In this document: piece after piece, positions 18,566-26,210 of the stretch | How the letters are laid out: each line of letters starts with the position of its first letter | Position numbering within the stretch: the first letter of the stretch is position 1 | Origin: Bin5 sp965232575 | Lineage (GTDB): Bacteria; Chloroflexota; Anaerolineae; Caldilineales; Caldilineaceae | Reading direction: 5' to 3' | Assembly: GCA_965232575.1 (NCBI GenBank) | Contig: CBDDPZ010000007.1 | Coordinates: 310,001-374,000 of the forward strand | Length of the DNA: 64,000 bases | Position numbers and translations under genes: made by a program | Notes under the pieces: generated by a model | What the model was told of the DNA's origin: nothing | What the model saw: only the letters and a program-made list of their open reading frames with translations | Database searches by the model: none

Positions 18566-20659
18566 ATGGCGAGCAAGAGAAAGAACAGGGCCGCATTGGC
18601 TGCGCTATCGGTGCCCGTGGCGGTGGCCTTGATTCTCAATACACTCGTTCGGCCGGTGCAAGCCTCCTTTGGGAGCGATCGTCTGACCCCGTGTCCGAAT
18701 TCGGTATTGGCAATTGGGAATGAGAAGATAGGCGATTTACTGGCGCATTTGGAAGGGGCCGGGGTGGGTAGTTCGTTCTCTGGCGAGATGCAGGACGGAA
18801 CGGAGGGGGAGGCTAGCGAAGGGAAAGAAACGACGGCCCAGGGACCGGAAGCTAACGCCAAGAATCCGAAACCCAGCGCGGAAGATACTGTGGGGAGGGG
18901 CACCGAGTCCGATGGCCCTGAATCGAACGCAAGTAACGGCCAAGAGCAAACTGGCCTGTGGGGCACAGTAGTAGAGTATTGGCGTCATTTTCGTGCACTT
19001 CGTTTGGAAATGCCTGAACTCAATCTGACGGAAGCCCGGGAAGCCTGGGAGCAAATCCTGAGTCTTCTAAATGAAATGCCTGAACTGAGTATCGGCGAGG
19101 CAAAGAAAGTCTGGCGCGAAATTCACGCAATACGGCTAGAGATGTCTGGCCTTGGCTTTGAGGAAGCAAAGGAGATTTGGGAACAGATACGCGATCTGCA
19201 GGTCGAATTGCCCGATTTGAGCTTTGAGGAAGCGCGGGAAGTAATGGGCCAGATCGGAGACATGCGCGTTGAAATGCCTAGCCTGAGTTTTGACGAGGTA
19301 CAGGCGGTCTGGCTACAACAGATTCGAATTCTTCAGTCAGAAATGCCCGATCCTAGCTTTGGAAAAGCATGGGAGCTTTGGCCGAAGATCAAAGGCTTGC
19401 AAGTAGACTTCCCTGACTTGAGTTTCAATGACGCGAAGGAGGCATGGAAACACATACAGGCAATGCAGATCGAGTTTCCTGACGTAAATGTTGGGAATGC
19501 CCAGGACTTTCTGAGTCAGCTGCGAGCCGTTCAAATAGGTGTGCCGGAAGTCAGTGAGGAGGAGGCAAGAGCCTTATGGGTACAGATTCAGCGGCTCAGT
19601 GAAGATGCATCGCCCCCAGATTTTCCCGAACTGGAGCGGGTTTTACCACAGATACAAGAACTGCGGCTTGAAGTTCCGTCCTTGGATTTTGAAGAAGCCA
19701 GGGAACTCTGGTTTGAATTGCAAGAGCTGAGAGGAGCATTGCCCGAACTGAGCTTCGAACAAGCTAAGGATCTGTGGTTCGAATTGAGGGATTTGAAGGA
19801 TGAGCTACCTGCGGCAGATGGAATATTCGGTCTCGTCGTTCATCGCGCTGAACGATTCTTGCACGGACTGGGATTCGAAGACACCGACGGCGATGGTCAT
19901 CTGAATTGGCCGGAAGGCACTCCGTTCGAAGGTCAGGATGTAAATCTGGAAGTTATTATCACCGACGGTGCAGGCATCGCAATAGCCTTTGTGCCAGTTG
20001 GGGGCGATATTGTTGACGGCGTCGCGTTCCTCATTGGTAAGGACCCCTACACCGGCGAGTGCCTCACCCAATTGGAGCAGTTTCTGGTCGCAATCGCCAT
20101 TATTCCCCTTCTGCCTCTCTCTGTGAAGAGCGCAAGGTTTGTCGGGAAGCAGGTAGATAATTTCTTGCCACTGGTAAGGAGAGACTTGGTCAATTTTCTG
20201 CCCAATTTACCCGCTTCCGTGCGTCTCAGGCTGGTGTCCGACCTTGTGCATCCCCTCTTCAAGGAGTTCCGCACAATGGCAGGAGAAGGTGCAACAGCGG
20301 CACAGGAGCTGGCTGACTCAATGAAAATCTCAAAGTTCACGAGTACCAATTATCGCGAGTCTTTGCGCAGGTTTACAGGAATCAGTGAAGAAGCAGCGAG
20401 TGGCTTGGAGGCCCATCACATTTTGCCGCGGGAATTCGAAGAACGATTTCTTAGACACGGAATTGAAACTATCCATGACCCTAGGTTGATGGTCTGGGTA
20501 AATCCGGATGAGCACAGGGCCTGGAGTAAGGTCTATAGCAGTGCCTGGAAAGATTTTTTTGAAGGTACGCCTGACGCAACCAGGCTCCAGGTCTTGGAAC
20601 AAGCTCGGGAACTTTCCGCGGAATTTGGATACAAAGTTCTATTCGAGATTGCCGAGTGA
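18566..20659 (+). CDS. secreted polymorphic-toxin-like protein: 22-residue repeats, pre-toxin-like domain, C-terminal HNH-type domain
   Basis: 697 residues. Residues 1-34 look like a Sec signal (KRKNR then a hydrophobic run ending VQASF). A low-complexity acidic linker (70-130) precedes twelve 22-residue repeats (143-407). Residues 439-450 (DTDGDGHLNWPE) look like a calcium-binding loop. Residues 465-535 are hydrophobic with VPVGGDIVDGVAFLIGKDP then YTGE, resembling the pre-toxin TG domain. The C-terminus (613-697) has EAHHILPREFEERF, IHDPRLMVWVNPDEHRAW and a final helix, as in HNH/EndoVII-type toxin domains; His617/His618 and His650 are candidate metal/catalytic residues. This is the architecture of a secreted interbacterial toxin; the next gene looks like its immunity protein. 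Activity is inference. Confidence 0.75.
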   Translation: MASKRKNRAALAALSVPVAVALILNTLVRPVQASFGSDRLTPCPNSVLAIGNEKIGDLLAHLEGAGVGSSFSGEMQDGTEGEASEGKETTAQGPEANAKNPKPSAEDTVGRGTESDGPESNASNGQEQTGLWGTVVEYWRHFRALRLEMPELNLTEAREAWEQILSLLNEMPELSIGEAKKVWREIHAIRLEMSGLGFEEAKEIWEQIRDLQVELPDLSFEEAREVMGQIGDMRVEMPSLSFDEVQAVWLQQIRILQSEMPDPSFGKAWELWPKIKGLQVDFPDLSFNDAKEAWKHIQAMQIEFPDVNVGNAQDFLSQLRAVQIGVPEVSEEEARALWVQIQRLSEDASPPDFPELERVLPQIQELRLEVPSLDFEEARELWFELQELRGALPELSFEQAKDLWFELRDLKDELPAADGIFGLVVHRAERFLHGLGFEDTDGDGHLNWPEGTPFEGQDVNLEVIITDGAGIAIAFVPVGGDIVDGVAFLIGKDPYTGECLTQLEQFLVAIAIIPLLPLSVKSARFVGKQVDNFLPLVRRDLVNFLPNLPASVRLRLVSDLVHPLFKEFRTMAGEGATAAQELADSMKISKFTSTNYRESLRRFTGISEEAASGLEAHHILPREFEERFLRHGIETIHDPRLMVWVNPDEHRAWSKVYSSAWKDFFEGTPDATRLQVLEQARELSAEFGYKVLFEIAE
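18992..19786 (+). repeat. twelve tandem 66-base coding repeats
   Basis: Encodes residues 143-407 of the toxin-like protein. Consensus per unit is x-x-L-R-x-E-M-P-x-L-S-F-E-E-A-R-E-x-W-x-Q-I, 22 residues, predicted helical. The fifth unit has one extra Gln. DNA copies have diverged although the protein pattern is kept, so the array is old or under selection rather than newly expanded. Confidence 0.85.
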
Positions 20660-20713
20660 CCGCAGAAAGGTGAGCGGCTTCCATGCTTCTCGGAGACCAA
20701 CATCGAGGAAATC

Positions 20714-21328
20714 ATGACTTCTTCCGGAAAACTCAAGTACGAATCACTCTTTTTGCTGGCTGATCCAATGGCAGCTGAGCCTTATCGTCTTCGCAGCCGC
20801 CTCCCTGGCGATGCTGAAGCTCAGGGCGTTGATTTGAATGCGCTTACACGGGGCGAGTCGCAGACAAAAAGGCCAATCCTGTTTGATGCCGCTCAAGGTT
20901 CGAAAGCGACCAATATTCTGTGGACGCAGCTTGTGATGCCCGTCTGCGTGTCAGGACGTGTAATACACATCCTTAGCGCGAACGAAGTCAGCGGGTGGTC
21001 GACATACCCTGTGGAAGTTTTCGACCCGGAAGGCGAGCTTTTGGCGGACTACCACGGCCTTATCGTTACAGGCGGGGTCTGCGACGCTGATTACGGCCGC
21101 AGCGCGGTGATAACGAAGCCGCCGCCTGCGCCCCGCGGCAAGAGCTACGACGTATACAAGGGGCTCTTCTTTAATGAGGATCAATGGGATGGCAGCGATA
21201 TGTTCTGGGTGGGAGGCGTTCGCGTCGTCGTGGACAAGGTGAAGACGGTCTTTGAGAAAAGCGGAATCGAGAATGTGGCGTTCACTCCCTTGCCACAGAG
21301 CGAAATTCGTGTCAGGCACGTTCGGTAG
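20714..21328 (+). CDS. Imm11-like (DUF1629-type) candidate immunity protein
   Basis: 204 residues starting 54 bases after the toxin-like gene; GAGG at 20705 is a suitable ribosome site. It has no signal peptide, so it is cytosolic. The segments GWSTYPVEVFDPEGELLADYH, the Gly/Asp-rich stretch after it, WDGSDMFWVGG, VVVDKVKTVFEKSGIENVAF and TPLPQ follow the usual order of Imm11/DUF1629 proteins that accompany HNH-type toxins in myxobacteria and others. The immunity role is inferred from this resemblance and from position; it was not recognised by an exact motif. Confidence 0.65.
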   Translation: MTSSGKLKYESLFLLADPMAAEPYRLRSRLPGDAEAQGVDLNALTRGESQTKRPILFDAAQGSKATNILWTQLVMPVCVSGRVIHILSANEVSGWSTYPVEVFDPEGELLADYHGLIVTGGVCDADYGRSAVITKPPPAPRGKSYDVYKGLFFNEDQWDGSDMFWVGGVRVVVDKVKTVFEKSGIENVAFTPLPQSEIRVRHVR

Positions 21329-21642
21329 AATTGAACGCTGAGCTTGGCCCCAGAATCAGGACCACCAGCTAAGGTGTACTGTGGGGAAAAGTTGGGTCCC
21401 TTCATCCTAATTGCTGGCTAGGAAACGCCCATCGCATCTACCACAGGCTCTACTTTTTCAATCCCCAGTTCCGGCACCCTGTAAATGCAGGCCGTACGCT
21501 ACGAAATACGACGGGTGTAGGTACCCCAAAACGATTTTACGGCTTCTACGGGCCTCCTGTGCGGTCGGTTTTCGACGAAACAGACGAAAATAGCCGGATT
21601 CCGGGCTTCTAGACCTAGAGCGGCGAAACGGGTGCCGGTCAA
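21329..21642. other. intergenic stretch inside the island
   Basis: About 310 bases after the immunity gene with no credible coding frame or RNA fold. It ends at the left arm of the 38-bp inverted repeat. Confidence 0.5.
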
Positions 21643-23154
21643 CTAACATAACGGGTGATACAAACATCGGGGGCAGGTCACTATATCAATGCAAATTAGC
21701 CGACGTCAGTTCCTAAAGAATGGTTGCTTGGCCGGGGTTTCTTTATCACTTACATCAGCGCTTCGTCCGGCCACCGTCGTTCAACTTTGTCCCCACGAAA
21801 TTAGCTGGGGCCCTCTTGAAAACCAACAACTTTGGGAGCTGGTTCGAAGCGGCACAGCACCTCTTTGGGTCGCGGGTCATACTCTAAACTCCTTTGCGCA
21901 TCACTTACGCTACATCAATCTACGACCGGAATTGATAACCTATTTGCAGAAGGCAGGAGGTGAGTGGAAAAGTCTCCTACAGGCAAAGGGGCTATGGGAG
22001 ACGATTCCGCCTCAGATTCGAGAAGGCGGGCGAAGCGAGATTCTTCACTTCTTAGGTGATAAAGATTGGTCGCACCGTATACCCAGATCGCTAGGGGGCC
22101 CTACCACCCCCGAAAATGGGATTTTCGAACTAAGACTCTTGAACCGTATGAGAGGGGCGAGAACGATGACTTGCGGAGAGATTGCTGCGGCGAAAGCGGT
22201 TATCCAGTCGGACGTCATTGTTTCTGTTGCCCGTCAAACTCTGGGGGCCATGGTGAAGGGCGCGATTATTGGGGTCATCGTTAGCGGTCTCATAGCGTGC
22301 CTTGAATGCGGATTGCTGTATGCCGATGGAGAGATCACTTGGGATGAGATGATTACAAAGATCATGAGGAGGACTCTCATTGCGGGAGGACTGTCGTTTA
22401 TCATTACAGGGTTACTAGTAGGACTAGGCTTACTATTTCCTGGCCTCATTCCACTTCTGGTTGCCCCAATGTTCGTAATGCAAATTGCTGGGTTAGTCTT
22501 TCTTGCACAGTATGCCGTCGGCCTAGGAAAACGCTACGGGGAATTATTTGAAGAGCACGGTCTTATCTTTGAGGCATGTCAAGTGTTGAGAGTAGCGGAA
22601 GAGAAACTGAGGGAGACCGTAGACGAGTTGGAAAAAAGTATTGCTGAAAGGATTCGCGAGTGGTTACGCAGCATAACAATACGGATCTTGCGGAAATGTA
22701 CCGATCCAGCCATAGTTGAATTCCACAACATTCCAGGGAAGGATAGAGTTTGGGTATGGTTAGCTACTCAAACTGACGTAGTTTCGAGGTACGCGTCTGA
22801 CACAGTTTCCCCTCTGAGAATGCGGGGCTACGCCATAGACGATCACAATATATTGCGCGCTCTCGATCTCCCCGAATTGAATTTGCCTGAAATCAATTCT
22901 AGCATTGAGGAATTGGAGAGGTGGATCGCCTGGACCGTTTATTGTGAATTCAAAAAGGCGATCTGTTCAGCTATTAAACTCAGAGAATACTTGAGAGCGT
23001 GCTCTGAAGGGACTGATTGGAAGCTAAGCACTATTTCTAGAGTCGTAATTGATCCAACTGATAGATGGTGTAACACGTTTCCGGTAGTGTTTCGTTGACG
23101 TTCCCGGAGTGCGGATTGACCTGCCCCCGATGTTTGTACCACTTGTAATGTTAG
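21643..23154. mobile_element. putative small element: gene enclosed by a 38-bp inverted repeat
   Basis: 21643-21680 and the reverse complement of 23117-23154 agree at 34 of 38 bases, with the inner 22 bases (TACAAACATCGGGGGCAGGT then CA) identical. The repeats lie 8 bases before the start and 18 bases after the stop of a single gene, so gene plus repeats form a compact 1.5-kb unit. No target duplication is visible next to it. It sits inside the larger ISAs1 island. Whether the repeats are transposon ends, recombination sites or an RNA stem is unknown. Confidence 0.65.
21689..23098 (+). CDS. Tat-signal protein with HNH-like motif and membrane segments, unknown function
   Basis: 469 residues. 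The N-terminus SRRQFLKNGCLAGVSLSL is a textbook twin-arginine signal. Residues 127-156 (WSHRIPRSLGGPTTPENG, then FELRLLNRMRGA) carry the His, Asn and His/Asn spacing of an HNH nuclease, followed by MTCGEIAAAKAV. Then come three hydrophobic stretches (about 188-207, 230-258, 260-280), a long charged helix (295-340) and an alpha-helical C-terminus. I know no named family with this order; similar unnamed proteins exist in my memory of Chloroflexota and cyanobacteria, but I cannot verify that here. No strong ribosome site is seen. Export plus nuclease-like core suggests an effector; this is inference. Confidence 0.6.
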   Translation: MQISRRQFLKNGCLAGVSLSLTSALRPATVVQLCPHEISWGPLENQQLWELVRSGTAPLWVAGHTLNSFAHHLRYINLRPELITYLQKAGGEWKSLLQAKGLWETIPPQIREGGRSEILHFLGDKDWSHRIPRSLGGPTTPENGIFELRLLNRMRGARTMTCGEIAAAKAVIQSDVIVSVARQTLGAMVKGAIIGVIVSGLIACLECGLLYADGEITWDEMITKIMRRTLIAGGLSFIITGLLVGLGLLFPGLIPLLVAPMFVMQIAGLVFLAQYAVGLGKRYGELFEEHGLIFEACQVLRVAEEKLRETVDELEKSIAERIREWLRSITIRILRKCTDPAIVEFHNIPGKDRVWVWLATQTDVVSRYASDTVSPLRMRGYAIDDHNILRALDLPELNLPEINSSIEELERWIAWTVYCEFKKAICSAIKLREYLRACSEGTDWKLSTISRVVIDPTDRWCNTFPVVFR

Positions 23155-23176
23155 TCCGACAAGGACTGGGACAGGG

Positions 23177-24430
23177 CAGGGCATACGCATCTTATTGGGA
23201 GAGAACTTTCAGGAGATAGTCAGTTTTCTAACCGGCTCGTTTGCGTTTGGCAGCAAGACCGATTTTTGCGCTTTTCTCTCTGCGTAGGAGGTTGAGAGCC
23301 AAGCCGCGCAAGATGGCCAGGTTGTGCTGTGCGTGGCCCTGACGGATGCGACTGTCGTCCTCACGAAAGGCGACATCCAAGACCCAGTGGACTGAGTTCT
23401 CGAAGCTCCAGTGGTTGCGGGTGGAAGTCAGGAGCAATTTGGCATCGGGAGACAAGCTGGAGATGAAGTATCGAGTTGCCTGCGAAATCTGCTCTGGCAG
23501 TTGTCGTTTGGCTTCGACCATGACCAGGCTTTGCAGTTGTGACCACTCCTGGTCAGGGTCCATGTAGGCGAGGAATTCGGGGGCAGAAATAACCCAACAG
23601 CGCCTGGTTTCGATGCGACCGTGGTCCTTTTCTATCGTCTGGTGGAAGTCGTGGGCAACATCGGCAAATTCGTTTTGTCTCTCCAGGGTGAACATGGTCT
23701 CGACCGCTTCATGCAACTGCGGTTGATTCTGTTTGAGCGCCAGAACGTAGTCGGCGCCACTCTCTGTGATCTGTTGCGCAATCGCTTTCTGACAGCCGAT
23801 CGCATCGATTGTCACAATGCAACCAGATAGCTCCAACATATCCAGAAGTTCAGGGATTGCCGTGATCTCGTTGCCATCTGCCGCCACCTCGGTCTGCCCC
23901 AGTACGAGCCGACTCGTCGTTGCCCAGGCACTGACTAAGTGCAGCGGTTCCTTCTTCTGCCTCCGATCATGCGAACGACGAACCGTCTTCCCATCTATCG
24001 CCAGCAGCTGTCCCTGCGTCAATTCATGCAAATGCTGCACCCATTTCACAAAACAGGTCTCAAACTGCTCTGCATCCAGCCTGGCGAAGACCCGGCCAAA
24101 GGTGTCATGCGATGGGATTCCGTTTGGTAGTCCCAGCAACGCTTCCAGCCAGTCCCGTTTGGCGTGTCCAAATTCTTCTATCTCGACCCAGTTGTCCGCT
24201 CCGCATATGACTGCACAGATTGCAATCACGATGTTGTCGCGCAACTGATGAAACTTTGTGCGTTCAACCCGGGGATCTTCCAAATCCTCGAAATGCTCAA
24301 CCAGTGATACACCCTTTCTCTCCGCCATGAGTCCCCCCTTTGTCTAGTGAAAGGACTCTAAATCGTATCAAATCGTCTCTCTTACGTCATCTAACCCATT
24401 TTTCAACCCTATTTAGATGCAATTGCCCCA
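23177..24430 (-). mobile_element. ISAs1-family insertion sequence
   Basis: One full-length transposase between ends CAGGGCATACGCATCT (23177-23192) and, inverted, TGGGGCAATTGCATCT (24415-24430). The two ends match at 11 of 16 bases, fewer than the match of the right end with the distal copy at 18291. No direct repeat directly flanks this 1.25-kb copy. Confidence 0.75.
23228..24328 (-). CDS. ISAs1-family DDE transposase
   Basis: 366 residues, intact and full length. N-terminal EHFEDLEDPRVERTKFHQL and NWVEIEEFG, the first catalytic Asp in LAIDGKTVRRSHD, the second in CIVTIDAIGCQ, and the C-terminal ENSVHWVLDVAFREDDSR with the catalytic Glu region, then NLAILRGLALNLL. This matches ISAs1/ISH-type H-repeat transposases. 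No frameshift or missing catalytic residue, so the element could be active. Confidence 0.95.
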   Translation of the reverse strand: MAERKGVSLVEHFEDLEDPRVERTKFHQLRDNIVIAICAVICGADNWVEIEEFGHAKRDWLEALLGLPNGIPSHDTFGRVFARLDAEQFETCFVKWVQHLHELTQGQLLAIDGKTVRRSHDRRQKKEPLHLVSAWATTSRLVLGQTEVAADGNEITAIPELLDMLELSGCIVTIDAIGCQKAIAQQITESGADYVLALKQNQPQLHEAVETMFTLERQNEFADVAHDFHQTIEKDHGRIETRRCWVISAPEFLAYMDPDQEWSQLQSLVMVEAKRQLPEQISQATRYFISSLSPDAKLLLTSTRNHWSFENSVHWVLDVAFREDDSRIRQGHAQHNLAILRGLALNLLRREKSAKIGLAAKRKRAG

Positions 24431-24475
24431 AGCATGTGCAGAACACCTCTCCCAATCCTCTGACTGAGGTGCATA

Positions 24476-25357
24476 TTGGCAGCAGCAGTCGAAGTACGAA
24501 ACCTCAATAAACGCTACCGCAGCGGGACCTGGGCGAACCGTGAAATCACCCTGACCGTCGAGCGCGGTGAGATGCTTGCGATTCTGGGGCCAAACGGCGC
24601 CGGCAAGACGACGCTCGTACGTCAGATCACAACCGAGCTCCTGCCGACCTCCGGCGAAGTTCACGTTTTCGGGCTCGACGCCGTCTCGCGCCCCAACGAA
24701 GCCAAGGCCCGCATGGGCGTAATCCCCCAGGAGACCAACTTCTACTTTGGTCTCTCCGTCCGCCACCACCTGCGCATCCTCGGCAAGCTGCGCGGTCTAC
24801 CTCCCCGCATCGCATCAAGCCGCGCCGCAGAATTGATATCAGACCTCGGCCTGCAGGAGCACAAGGACAAGCCGGCCGAGCAGCTGTCAGGTGGGCTCCG
24901 TCGCCGCCTCCTGGTCGGCATCGCCATGCTGGCCGAGCCCCCTCTTCTCGTCCTCGATGAGCCTAGTGTCGGCCTCGACCCCGAGTCCCGCCGCGACCTG
25001 TGGGACCTCCTCCGCGACTACCGCCGCAGGGGCACCACTGTCCTCCTGACAACCCACTCCATGGAGGAGGCCGAAGCGCTCAGTGACAGGGTCGGAATCA
25101 TCCACGACGGCTCACTGCTAGCCCTTGACACCATCGCCAACCTTCGCGCCGCCCACGGCTTCGACTTTAAGATCAGCTACCTGGCGGACGGCCGCACCAG
25201 GGTCCTCTACGGCGCCAACGACACCGAACTCCTCCAGCAGGTCCAATCCTTGGGCATTCGTGAATACGCCGTTTCACGGACAACGCTGGAAGACGTCTAT
25301 CTCGGCTTGACAGATGGGAAAGGACGGCTGAAGAAAGGGCCAACCGCCGATGACTGA
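24476..25357 (+). CDS. ABC-2 type exporter ATP-binding protein (DrrA-like)
   Basis: 293 residues from a TTG at 24476 with GAGGTG 7 bases upstream; the start lies only 36 bases from the right edge of the mobile island, so the island may have replaced or displaced the promoter. Walker A is GPNGAGKTT, the signature LSGGLRRRL, Walker B LLVLDEPSVGLD, and the H-loop LLTTHSMEEAE. The C-terminal 60 residues fit the DrrA/CcmA-type regulatory tail. It powers the membrane protein encoded next. Cargo is unknown (drug, lipid or polysaccharide). Confidence 0.93.
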   Translation: MAAAVEVRNLNKRYRSGTWANREITLTVERGEMLAILGPNGAGKTTLVRQITTELLPTSGEVHVFGLDAVSRPNEAKARMGVIPQETNFYFGLSVRHHLRILGKLRGLPPRIASSRAAELISDLGLQEHKDKPAEQLSGGLRRRLLVGIAMLAEPPLLVLDEPSVGLDPESRRDLWDLLRDYRRRGTTVLLTTHSMEEAEALSDRVGIIHDGSLLALDTIANLRAAHGFDFKISYLADGRTRVLYGANDTELLQQVQSLGIREYAVSRTTLEDVYLGLTDGKGRLKKGPTADD

Positions 25358-26141
25358 ACCGAACGATACTGGCCCCAACCTCCCCGTTCACCCCTACGCG
25401 ACCGGCGGCTTTCGCAAATTCATCGCCGATACCGTCAGCGTCTTCGAGCTCAACTTCCTGCCCGCGCTCAAGCTCTGGTACGTAACCGTCCTTCTCGCCG
25501 CCGCCTTCCCTCTCCCCTGGTTCTATGTTACCAGGGCCATCGCCCCCGACGACCCGCAAGTGCTCCGCCGCCTCCTTGCCGGCACCCTGGTCTTCGGCGT
25601 CGCCTTCTCCATCGGCACCATTGTCGGTCAGGGCTTCGTCGGCCAGCGCTTCTCCGGCACGCTTCGCCTGCTCATCACCATGCCAGTCTCCAAAGGTGCT
25701 TATCTCCTCGGCTCACTCGCCCACGCCTCAATCTCAGGCGCGCTGACCGTACCCATCCTGCTCGCATTCGCACTGGTGGCAGGGGTTGACATCAACCTGG
25801 AGTGGGGGTTGGCGCCCTCGCTGATCCTTACCGTCCTCGCCGTCAGCGGCCTGACCCTGTTCGTCGTCAGCTTTGCCCCGTCCATGCAGGCCGGTAATCT
25901 CCTTACCGGCCTGCTGTCGCTCATATTAGCTGCCCTCTCACCCGTCTACTTCACGATGGACCAGGCCCCCCTCCTGATGAAGCTGATTGGCTACATCTCA
26001 CCTGTGCGCTACGCTGCCGACGCGATCGAAAAGTCGCTGTCGGGCCGGGCAGACGTCTGGGCTGAAATAGCAATACTCGCTGCCATCGCCTTTGTCGCCT
26101 TGTCCCTCGGTCTCTGGAGAATGCCGTGGAGAGAAAAGTAG
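25350..26141 (+). CDS. ABC-2 type exporter permease
   Basis: 263 residues, six hydrophobic segments, overlapping the ATPase gene by 8 bases. The region FSGTLRLLITMPVSKGAYLL is the cytosolic coupling segment typical of ABC-2 permeases. It forms a dimer in the inner membrane with the preceding ATPase. Cargo unknown. Confidence 0.88.
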   Translation: MTEPNDTGPNLPVHPYATGGFRKFIADTVSVFELNFLPALKLWYVTVLLAAAFPLPWFYVTRAIAPDDPQVLRRLLAGTLVFGVAFSIGTIVGQGFVGQRFSGTLRLLITMPVSKGAYLLGSLAHASISGALTVPILLAFALVAGVDINLEWGLAPSLILTVLAVSGLTLFVVSFAPSMQAGNLLTGLLSLILAALSPVYFTMDQAPLLMKLIGYISPVRYAADAIEKSLSGRADVWAEIAILAAIAFVALSLGLWRMPWREK

Positions 26142-26210
26142 CCAAAGAAATCTTGGCTCGCGACTATCTCTCTGCACAACCAACGCAATACGCAAAAGGG
26201 AGCAAGCAAA

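Larger units (their letters stand above)
18281..24440. mobile_element. composite ISAs1-type island carrying toxin, immunity and HNH genes
   Basis: The left end at 18291-18310 (CAGGGCGATTGCATCTAAAT) and the reverse complement of the right end at 24411-24430 (TGGGGCAATTGCATCTAAAT) match at 17 of 20 bases. Immediately outside are AGCCTGTGCA (18281-18290) and AGCATGTGCA (24431-24440), 9 of 10 identical, as expected for the 8-10 bp target duplication of ISAs1 elements. The complete IS occupies only the right end (23177-24430) and its inner end is not flanked by that duplication. The simplest reading is that the transposase moved a 6.1-kb unit using a distal end, together with three passenger genes. 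The whole interior is visibly less GC-rich than its flanks. Confidence 0.75.

Noticed and set aside
18376..18966. Minus-strand frame of 196 codons at the toxin's 5' end
   Set aside because: Overlaps the start of the toxin gene in antisense; no conserved pattern and no transposase remnant could be read.
23177..24430. Simple single-IS insertion with own target duplication
   Set aside because: The 10 bases at the inner left end (TGGGACAGGG) do not match those at the right end; the matching copy is at 18281-18290.
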